Positions 49,403 to 61,400 of a stretch of DNA of 64,000 nucleotides are shown here, in pieces; the first letter of the stretch is position 1, and each line of letters begins with the position of its first letter. Location: the NCBI GenBank assembly GCA_030562195.1, contig JAUJPP010000003.1, positions 20,491,398-20,555,397 on the forward strand. The letters run 5' to 3'. The DNA comes from Nipponacmea schrenckii. Lineage: Eukaryota > Mollusca > Gastropoda > Lottiidae. The position numbers were made by a program, and so were the translations under genes. The notes beneath the pieces were generated by a model. It saw nothing but the letters and a program-made list of their open reading frames with translations, did not search any database and was not told the origin of the DNA.

Positions 49403-52400
49403 CTGAAAATACAAATAACTTCCTTTTTAAAGATGAAAGGTTTTTGTCATTTCTTGGAAAATTTCTAGAGAATAGTAAATAAAATATTATTTGCAAGAGT
49501 GCTACTGATAAAAATAAAAGCACAAATCAAATTACTGGTACAAACATTAGACTCTAAATCATGCCAATACCATGGTATCCAAAATAAGGGTTTGAGGGTC
49601 TTATTAACCTGATTTAAATTAAGCACTTTGTTTTGGAGGTGTTTGAATTGAGAGAAATGCATCTATAACAAGATTTCCTGGAATGATTTTGGGGCCAATT
49701 TTGATTGGACAATATTAAGGTATGAATATCAAATTTCCAAGGCTCCTGAGGAAACACATCAAGCATTTATTGATTGCACATAGAAATTAAAATACAATTT
49801 CACTTCAATGACTTAACTTACCTGGCCTCTGTTACTGCTTCAGTGGATGTTGTTTCAGTACATTTTTTATCATCATTAGCACTATTATCTTGTAAACTAG
49901 CAGCATCACCAGCTGATGGAGGTGGTACTGTATTGGTATCCTTCATTAGTCCACTACTAGTTAAAAAGCTGGAATTCACAAAGTAAGAAAATAATTAAGC
50001 ATAGCAATAACTAATTCTGCAGAAGACCAAATACAATTTGATATCTTCCACAAGAAGCTAGTGATCTAGTAACATTGTTAATTTCTAAAGAAAGCAACTG
50101 TCTCATAAAACAAATGTGTCTAATCACTTACAGCTCATGAATCAGAAGTTGATATCTCTACAACAACAAATTTTGCTCAGAATAAGTTTGAAGATGTACA
50201 TGAACATATTGATATCTTAACTCTTGGTTACTTAATAACATTTCAAATAAAGATAGAAATCCAAAGAAAAATAAATGCATAGCAATAACAACTCTCTATA
50301 CACCAAATAAGAAATAGCGATGGCCAGCGTAATACACCCAGATTTGTTATGGCAGCCAATGAGGTTGACAAGAGTTGTCAATAAATAAAATGTTTTTGAT
50401 TTTCAATAAGGTTCAATATTGAGTGATTACGAAGAATAATCCCAAGTTTAATCAAAATCCACACAGAAACCAGCTCTCATGTCGGCAATAATTGAAGAAC
50501 AAGAGCAATACTCATAGCACATATTTCGATTGGTCTGATTTTTTAAAAGGATTCATACTTGTCTGATAAACAAACAATCACATCAAGTTTCTTCAAAATC
50601 CATTAAGAAACAAGTTCTATATCATGTACACAGAATTTAAGAACAGGGGCAATAACTCATAGTAAATATTTGTCGATTGGTCTGATTTTCATTAGAGTTC
50701 ATTGTGGGTTATTACAAAATCACACAAAGTTTCATAAAATTTCCATCAAAAAACCTGATCACTATCATGTCCAACCAGAATTCAAGAACATTATCAGATA
50801 AATTGAACGCATTTCAAGTAAAAATGGCAATAACTCATAGCAAATATTTTTCAATTGGTCTAATTTTCAATAGGGCTCATCCTTGGGTTTTTACAAACTC
50901 ACACCAAGTTTCAATAAAATCCATCAAGAAACTGGCTATATCACCACAAGAATTTGTGGACAGACTGACAGAGGCGACGGCTATATACGGCCACATTAAT
51001 GTGTGATGTATAAAAAAGGAGCCAACCACACATAGAAAATATCTTTGAAAATTTTTGTAGAACAAAACAGATAATATGAAAATTTCTTACAACAGATACC
51101 ACATTTAAGCAACATATTCACTCACTTAAAATTACTTTGTACATTATCTTTTCCTTTATTTCTATTTCGAAACTTCCTCCTTCAGATAGCAAATATAAGG
51201 ACATCAAATGTTACTACTTGTAAACCTGCGAATTGTCTGTATACAAACAATTAGAATGCAGTATTCCTAAATCTGCATATTTGTAAATTCAGTTTTTGAG
51301 AATAATGCCATAGTGTAGCAATTGTTACAGCAATTTCCAACATTTTTACATAATTTTTTTGTCAGTAACCATTTATTGTTAATAGAAAATAATTCAAGAT
51401 AAAAAGTATTGTTAAACAGTAAACTACTTAGGACCTACTTTTCATCTGTCTTGTTTACAATAGGTTTGGGACTTGATACTTCCCTTTTATATCTTCTTTA
51501 TCACTGAAATATCACAACATACGTCGTAAAGTAATCGCATGCATAAAATACAAATTACCCTAGCAGGCACAAACATTTGCTAGTTGTTCTCTTGCTGAAC
51601 CATTGTGGTTCTCAAGCTATTTGTTTTTCTTTGCCGACACCAATATGGTTCTCAAGCTTATTGTTTTCTTTGCTGACACCTCTGCGGCTTTCCCGCTCTT
51701 CTAAAGGAATACTTATGGTAAGAATCTCTTACAAAATCCAATTGTAAAGTTGCTGTTCTATCAAAATTTCACTAATTATAAACTGCATGGTATGGTCCTT
51801 TGTTTTCTCTCTAACTAATTTGGAAAGTGTTCAATGAAAAACTATATTGAACCTACCTTGATGATGACATCTGTGAAGATTGAACAGTATTAAATTCACT
51901 AGAAACACTGGTAATATCAGTAACTGTCACATCTTCAACTTTATTTTTACTATTCTCACTATTCTTAGCTTCCTGTAACTGATTTTCAATATTCACTGCA
52001 GGTACCAACTTCTATAATTATAAAGATATCAATAAAATAAATACAAATATCAATAAAGTCATAACAACATCAATACAAGTAATGATAATCAATGCAATAT
52101 CATTGTGATTATTCATAACAATATCATAGTAATTATTCATATTAATAACAATATCATAGTAATTATTCATATTAATAACAATATCATAGAAATTATTCAT
52201 ATTCATAACAATATCATAGTAATTATTCATATTAATAACAATATCATAGTAAGTATAGTCATATTCATAAAAAAATCATTTTGAATATTCTTATTCATTA
52301 AAATATTGTGAGTATTCACATTTATAACAATATCATTGTGAGTATTCATAATAACAATATCATTTTAAGTATTCATATTCACAAGAAAATAACAATATTA

Positions 52401-55400
52401 TAGCTATTATTCATATTCATTACAATACTAATAGTAGTGTAATTATAATCATAACAATAATTTGAATAAGACATGGCCTTGGATGAGAGCACAGACTAGG
52501 GCTATTAATAATAATGACAATGATTATGCAAAATAATGTCATTCATTGATAAATTTCGACGTCATAAATAGCGTGTGACATCACAAAACGCCCTGTCAAC
52601 GTAATTTGGACTCTTATGAGATAAACTTGTTTTTGGAAATCCCACAAAGAACATTCAGGAAAAATTAAGATTAAACATAAGGTGTTTAAATAGGGTACGA
52701 AACATCTATTTAAGTGTTTGTGATAGAAATGTAATTTATGTTAAGAATTCCAGAATATTCACTTTGAGACTACTTTGATTAACTGTGACCTAGCTGTAAA
52801 TAAACGTGGCGGCCCCCATGGCGGCCATCTTTTTTCTCACTTTATTTGACTGCCAGTGGTGCAAAATTCTTCTAATGCATAAAAATGCTTCGCCGTCGAG
52901 AGAGCTGCGCTCTCATATCATTGTAATTATTAATATTCATAACAACATCAATGGAAGAAATGATTATCATATATGTTTTGAAAAAAAGACTCGATTACTT
53001 CTTATATGTAGAGGAAAACTTACCATAGGCACTACTTCTAGTATTACCAGTATTATTATCACTGGTATCCATGGCAATGGGAGAACTATTTCTTGGTTCA
53101 TGTGGACTACTGTAAAACATAACATAAATGTTCCATTAGAAATTAAGATCCACAATTTTAAAGCTTCATGATCTAATGATAACCCCAACAACAACAATAG
53201 AATGTTGATAAATAAAACTCTACTGCTCATATTTCAAGTATGATAATAGTGATAAAGATTGACTGTAACATGCGGATTTAATATAGGGAAACCACTACAA
53301 ACACTATCCTAGGTAACATACTTTTTCTCCGTAGCATTATCTGTGGAAGGAAAGTTTGTAAAATCTGCCCAGTTCTCATCATTGTCATTTGCTGGTATTT
53401 TACTGCTAAAGTCAGCCCATTTCTCTGTATCATTATCTGTTGCTGAAGCAACAGGAACATTATCCCAGGGTGAGGTTGTTTCCATAGCAACATGAGCACC
53501 TTCAGTATTTACATCATCGAAGTTGGCTGTCCAGCCTAATAAATATAAAATATAGATTAAAAAATAATATAAAATAAAAATTTCAGAAAATGTTAAATGT
53601 GAAAAGATCAAAGGAGGCCTCTATTGAATTTAGAATGAAATTCAGTAATGAGTTTTATGTCTTCACTTACCATCAACATCCATTTTCTCTGCTTTAGTTT
53701 TTTTCTGAACAATAATACGAGGTGAATTTAATTCTTCTTCACTATCTGTACTATCTTCCTCACTAGAGTGATCTCCCCCTGTACCACCACTTCGACTATA
53801 AAAAAACTGATTAAGTAAGGACTCCATACATTCCCTTATATACCAATATTTTATACTCAGAACTCATAGAAGTTGATTATAGGTTACTGTTGCTTTTAAA
53901 AAAAACTTGAGGTTGTAATCAGAAGGACATTCTTTAATACTTATCAAGAGATAAATAATTGTATCCTTACACTGGTCTATGGTTCATATTTGGAAGTGAA
54001 TTTTTATCATATGTTAACGGTTTCTCCTCCCAAATATCTTCATCACTATCATTATCATCAAATTGTTGTATTTTTTGGTTACATGCTTGTTCAAACATAG
54101 CTGTATTAGCAGTCTGCAAATAGTTTAATATTTTCAACATCAAAATACGTGAATATGTTTTAAAATGGGCCATTTCTACAAAAAGGGTCTCATAAGCTCA
54201 TGAGAAATGAAATATCAGTGAAAGAAAACAATTTATTTTTTGTTAATCAAAGCCCTTGTATTATTCAATCGTGCTCACTAATATGTTAATCGTGACACGA
54301 TTAGGTTGAGCAAAGGGAAGCTACTCCAAAAACCATGTATTTAAAGAAACGTGAACAATGAATATGGAATATGATCGCATAATACACAGCAAAAACAAGA
54401 TGGAAACAGAAAGTAATATAACTCACATTTTCTTCATCAGCTTTGATATTAAAATCAATACTGGATATTCTTTCGTTGAATGGTGCACTACAATAAATAC
54501 AACAGGCAAATGTAAAAGAATGTTCTACTAAAGAAACCAAAAAATCTTATCCACCTGACTGAATTTTATAATATGTAAATTCGGAAGGTTAGAGTAAGAA
54601 TAATGATAAATAATCCCAGTGAAAATACAATAAATAAAAATGAGTCCTATATTTATATCATTCTTTTTATTAGTATAGCAAAAATTCATTTTGCAGATAA
54701 GTTCTTGGAACATCCCATCATATCACAGAATATTTATATTGTAATGCCAGATAAACATAGATATCCTATAAATAAATCTATTTATCTACAATTATGTCTT
54801 TATTTTACTCAAATTCCTTCAGTAGTTTTCTCACAGTGTTCAAAAAACATAACGCACTTAAAAATTTTACGTAAGGTTTTAAATATTTTAGCTTGTTTTT
54901 TGCGTTTAATAACTACTGCCTCGATTTTTTTACTTTAAACTTTCAGATACTTTAAAGGGCACAATTCTACGTACCTGGTTTTCACAAATTTGAGGAAAAA
55001 AAATTTTGACCTACAAAAAATTCAGACTGTCCCTTTAATAAAATTTGATTTTGTATCATTGAAACAATTTTATTATTCCCCATTTTTTCTGTTTGATTTT
55101 AATGACTTTAATTCCACCTATCAGGAAATTGTCCGAAAAAACTTTATTCTACTTTGGAGTGTGATCTAGGCTATCTTGATTTTTTTTTTACTAAAATACT
55201 GAACGTTGATCATTCAATATCTTATGTCATATTTAATTTTTTTTTTTGAAATGTAAAATAAATTCGCATAAAAGTGTGTTTTTCTTGTATTATTATCAAA
55301 ATTATTGCACTTCCCTATTGACGTTTTGTTATGGCTTGGTAGCTTAATGGCTGACATCCAGTTCTTCACTGCACCGACGCAAGCTTCTCTCCAGTCTATA

Positions 55401-58400
55401 TATAGCGTAAATAAGTGTAATCAGTGTAAATAAAACCTATAAAGGGAACTTACTCTATTCTATCTTCTTGCTCAGCAAATTCTTCTTCATTGAAACCAAA
55501 CTGATCAATAAACGTACTCGTCATTTGTTGTAACTGGTAATCAGAGAAGGCCTGATAATAAAAGCAGGCAATAACAATGTCTAGAGCAACAATAACCCAG
55601 CCCCGAACATACATAGCCCTACACTGTTGTTAGTCCCTTGCATTCCCATTGCCCAAATATTTTTCCTATAACTTCCCAGTTAAAACATTACGCCAATTAA
55701 ACTGGTTAAGATCTCATTACAATATTAAGATCAAGAAAGAATCAAGAAGCAAAGAAAAAACTGTTTCAACTAAGAGACAGACAGACCAATTGCCAAACAA
55801 AAAGTAGGTGTAAGATTAACATAACAGGAGCAATGACAATGAAGCTAGCTTTCATTTAAGTTCTTTTACATTCATGCTTATCATCATAGTATTCATAATC
55901 AGACAGTGCCAGAGCTTTACACAAGCAAAATACACAAATTGTCAAAATAACCTTTCAGTATATTCTTTTGGTAAATTTTTTGAGGCAATCCACTGCAAGA
56001 TTCTTTAGTAAAAGTGTATCAATCATTACAAATCTATCCTCAATGCTTCTTATATGAGAGGATGTGTACATTACCTGTTGCATGGCAGTATCCTGAGGAA
56101 ATGGAATGTCTTTAAAATCTGAGTCATCATCTTCACTACTGGAAGCTATAGTATGATTCCGTAACTGAAACATACAATAGTTTATAAGCATCATATTTAT
56201 ACCCCTTTGTTTCAAAAATAGTCTACATTAGTCTAGATATTATTATTATATGTCCTGGTTTAACAAAAGACATTCTACTCTCTAAAAAATAAGCAGTACA
56301 AAGCACTGATTATTCTTTTTTTTTTTATATAGAAAATACTAGGAACACATTCAATACTTACAAATTCTATTGTATTTTTCTTATTAACATCTGCTAGTGA
56401 ATTATTAACAAATTTATCCCATTTTTCTCTCTCTTCTTCACTAAGTTCTATAATCAGAGGCTATATTTTAGACCAACTATAATAACTTTTACTGGATATG
56501 TATACATTGTAAAGATTAGATCATATGCTACTCTCCATGCCACTAGTTGACTTTGAATCCCTCTTAGAGAGTCCATGTAACTAATTATATCTATTGAATA
56601 TATCAATATTATGATAGTTTTTCTCCTCTTAATTATCTATGGTTAATTGTTTGTCCACGATAATTACCTGAGAATTTTTCTTTGATTATATCACAATTAT
56701 CTCCCTTTTCTCTAGCATTCACTAAACAATTGGAAATTTTAGTTAAATGACCCATGAATCCTTTTCGTTTACCATTTTCTTTACCCCTAAAAATACAAAC
56801 AAATAAATAACTGATATAACTAAATCTGTTTAATGATGATGTAATATTTGTCTCAGTGTCCCTAGGAAAAATTTATTAAAGGCACTAGGTTCTGACTATT
56901 TTTTTTACATCTTTATGGGGTTGGTAACATGAACCCTCTGACTTGACCTGAGTGCATGTAACAAATTCTTAAAAAGATAGCTTGCCAGGCAAGGTAACAT
57001 ACGCCCACTGGCAGCATTGAATTTGAAAAATAAATAGAGCAATAACTCAAATACACTCACTGAATTAATATTGAAGTTAAGGGCAAAAACTAAAAAACTG
57101 TTCATGGAAAATTGTCAAATTAGAACTTATCTATTTCAATACTCATACCAAGTTTCATCAAATGTATTAAAAAATTGTAGCTTATTTTGCAAGCACAAAT
57201 ATTTTTGACCCAATTTTACTAAGTCAAGGGCAATAACCCAAAAACCATTTGTTAAAAAAAGTCAGAAATTCAATCTTGACTAATGTCAATTCTAATGCTT
57301 ACACCAAGTTCCATCAAAATGCTTTGAAAATCACAACCACAATAGAATTTTACTAAGTCAAGGGCAATAACTCAAAAACCTTTCATGCGATAATTTCCAT
57401 TTTCGAACTTGACCGAGATATCATAAATATATACATGTATACCCAGTTTCATTAAATTCGGATAAAAACTGTAGCCTCTATTGTGGATACAACCCAAATT
57501 TGATGCGTTTTTACTAAGTCGAGGGCAATAACTCAAAAACCGCTCATGCGATTATTTCTATTTTCGAACTAGACCGAGATATCGTCAATATATACATGTA
57601 TACCAAGTTTCATTAAGATCGGATAAAAACTGTAGCCTCTATTGTGGATACAACCCAAATTTGATGCGTTTTTACTAAGTCAAGGGCAATAACTCAAAAA
57701 ACCGCACATGCGACTATTTCTATTATCGAACTTGACCGAGATATCATCAATATATACATGTATACCAAGTTTCATTAAGATCGGATAAAAATTGTAGCCT
57801 CTATGGTGGATACAACCCAAATTTGACACGTTTTTACTAAGTCAAGGGCAATAACTCAAAAACTGTTCATGCGATAATTTCCATTTTCGAACTTGACCGA
57901 GATATTATCAATATATACATGTATACCAAGTTTCAATAAGATCGGATAAAAACTGTAGCCTCAATCGTGGATACAACAAATGTGGACGGACCGACGGACG
58001 GACGGACAGGGGCGACGGCAATATACGTCCACATTTCCATGTGAGCGTATAAAAAGGACTTGTATCAAAGGTTAATGATGCAAGATTAAAACTTACTCAA
58101 AAATATCATTATCTTCCCATTCATTAATTAATCTTTCTATTAGTTTACACCCTGAAAATAACTAGAGTAACACGACAGATTTACTTTAAAATCTTCACAT
58201 GTAGACAATGTTTAATGGAATCTAAGAATGGATGTTTCATTTTCACATAATTATCAATGTATCAATATATTCAAACCTATGTAGGCCTTCTTTGTATTTG
58301 GTAGTAAAGCAACAAAACTTATAATTAATTTTGAGACACTTATAGAAATGAAGGTAGAATATAATAAACTATAAGTTAGGAAAAGATCATGTTAATTAGA

Positions 58401-61400
58401 CAATACAGGTGGGAGTATACAAGTATATTAGAACAAGTAACCATACCTGAGCTAATAAAGGATGCTGTTTATTACCATCTATATCAATAGGTACATTAGT
58501 GAGTATTGTAGATAAACACTGTTCTACTTGGGTATGTAAAAAATTATTCCATATGTATTTAAAATAAAGATCCTGAAATAGTCAAAACATTATTCTTCAA
58601 ATGTCCATAATAACAAAATTGAGTCTTGACAGCATAAAATTTAACAAATTTCAAACATCAAGGACAAAAAATTCTATACTTTATTACAAATTCTTATTAT
58701 TTCATAAAAGAAAGATCTACATTTTAAACAGAAAAAGGACCATTTTTAAAAAGGATTAGACAAGTTTCATTCCATTAACAGTTTTGACTGATAAATTTGA
58801 ATAAAAAACTAGACCTGTTCGTAACAGATCTGCAGATTCTGAGCTATTTAGAATTTGTTACATCTCCTGGCTTGTCTTTTAAGGATAAAATGTAGATTGT
58901 TTTTGCATCTATTTGGCGAGATAATTTATTCATGATTTAACACATGACAATTCAACCTGTTGATATACTGGCAATAATCAAGGTTTGTGTTGCAAAAATA
59001 TCTGTGCTTAACAACGCCCACTAAGTCTAATGACTTGTTTTCATTGGTTGGGATACTTCAACTAGAAATGTCAAAATTTCGGTTTAGGCCAAAGGACAAG
59101 AAATTAACATTAACCTACAAATCGAAACAATTTGACTTTATGACCTGTTACATAATCTTCTTAACTCTTCTTGTAAGATTTATATAAGAGTGTAATTTTA
59201 TTCTAAAAATTTTCATAAATTTTATTCATACATATTGACTTATGTATTGTTTTAAAGCTGCAAATTACCAATTTTCATAACCCTATTAAACCAAAAGTTC
59301 TTTACACAAATTAGAAATCGAGGTATAATATGAAGCTTTAGCCACTGAAGATAATTGTGCAAAAAAATAAGGCCAGCAGAAGGTCAAGCTCAAAAGTTTC
59401 ATACGGATGCCTATAATTAAAAACTTTGGCAGGACCTAGTTCAACGACAAATTTAAAATCGAAAACAAATGCCACAAGAGGACCTATATAATTATCCAAA
59501 TTATGTTTTAAAACAAGTTTGAAAAGATCGGATTAAAAATAGAGGACGAGTAGTGTTTTTCTGATAATATGCACATTTCAATATTTCGGCCAAACGTTTT
59601 GGAATTTGCATATAAATGATAGATAATGATAATGATGGTACTAATTCTATGGAATAACAAATTTGCATGTTTTAGCAAAAAATAATCCAAAAATTCTGAT
59701 TTTCGACATTTTCCGGCTTATTTCGCTTATTTCGGAAAATTTTTTTTCGGAACCTTAATTGATAATTTTGTTTTCTACTCATCTACAATTTTTGGCCGAA
59801 ATTCAATACAAAAAGTTATCTGAAAAATTATTTAATCACGACTTGATTGGAAGTTCTCTCAAGAATACCGTATAATTCCGAATATAGTGCGCAGGCATGT
59901 ATAATGCGCACCCCTTCCTTGCCTCCGCGAAATCGGGGAAAATTCATTTACCCATGTATAGTGCGCACCCCTTTTCGTGGCAAAAATACGACTTTAACTT
60001 GGCATGTCACAGACACTGATATCGGGAAATAGTTGTCAATACCTAAGTCACCATTCATAGATTTTTTTTATAATAAACAATGTTCCACTGCAACTTACGT
60101 TTCTACTATTTATTTTTATAATAAAATCCATTTTAATCCAGTATTTATTGCTTCAAATCTCATGTAATGGTATTATTGAGTGTTATTTAGAAATCATGTA
60201 TCATGCTATTAAATTACGGTATCGAGGATGATATTCTATTGGAATAAAAGCGTGCAATTACCCGGTAAACTTAGACCTATTGAAGAAGATACCATTGACA
60301 GGAATTCGAATGGCTAACGGTAACTGACTTGGTGTAAGACTAATAGGCCCCATTATACTTGTAATCATAATGCGAATAATAATCATGATATTGCGTAAGT
60401 TCATTTTGTGTGTATACTTGATTATTATACTAATCGATAAATTGTACACGACTTTATTGAGATACCGCGCTATTACGCTTCTCACCTGATTCGGTATTTC
60501 TAATGCTATGGACGGTACCGAGAATATTCATCTTGAAGAAAAATATGCAATTACCCGGTAAACTTAGACGAATTGAAGAAGATATCATTGACAGGAATTC
60601 GAAGGTCTAACGGTAACTGACTTGGTGTAAGACTAATAGCCCCATTATACTTGTAATCATAATGCGAATAATAATCATGATATTGCGTCAGTTCCTTTTG
60701 TGTGAATACTTAATTGTGATTGTTTCGTTTGTTTAAATAAATATCATTGTCTTTCTTAATTAAGTCTTTAATCATCGCTGGAGTGACACTATTTTCGCTC
60801 AATAGTTTATTTTTTTCGTCTGCTTTTACCCCCCGCATAGATTTATCGACTAGTATTGCCTCTCAATGGCAAGACTCGATTACGTATTGAGGCATGTCAT
60901 CAAGCATAACAATCCATTGTTCCTACTATAAAAGCCATCCAAAATGCTTGGCCCGTGAACATTATTTTTGGTACCTCTCGTCTTCACGTAACATTTTCCA
61001 TTTTAATAACAAAGTTATTAACTTGAATCATTTTAACAATAAATATTTAATTTATAAGATAATAATCCTATTGTGCTGTTATTAAAATCATAATTCAATC
61101 TTTTACACAAATCAAATTTTACCGCGAACGTCGATAAGGGAAGACAAAATGGCGGATCCTTAACATCGACTTGCAGCATTTTCGTTGGGAAAAATACTCA
61201 AAATTTATTTAACCGTATATAGTGCGCACCCCCTCTTTGTTGGGCTCATTTTATGGCAAAAACCTGCGCATTATACACGGAAATATAGTTTTCCGCCAAA
61301 CCGCTTACGATCGGACTCTGATGTCTAAGTCTAAGCACTAGGTCTGGAATGTCTGGCGTATTGACAAAAATCTTCTGAGTATTACAGTTTTGGCTAGGAA

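Larger units (their letters stand above)
59876..61282. mobile_element. 1.4-kb element with GTGCGCA inverted ends (PPP6R intron 3)
   Basis: The left end TTCCGAATATAGTGCGCAGG and right end CCTGCGCATTATACACGGAA are inverted repeats with few mismatches. Subterminal copies of GTATA(A/G)TGCGCACCCC lie at both sides (about 59900, 59955 and 61215). No transposase ORF is visible, so it is non-autonomous. It contains the duplicated 173-bp segment listed separately. No clear target-site duplication; superfamily not assigned. Confidence 0.6.

Noticed and set aside
52018..52230. NNYYDIV repeat peptide
   Set aside because: It is a translation of the 30-bp minisatellite in a PPP6R intron.
55325..55400. tRNA-like A-box (TGGTAGCTTAATGG) suggesting a SINE
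   Set aside because: No convincing B box, cloverleaf or tail; left unannotated.
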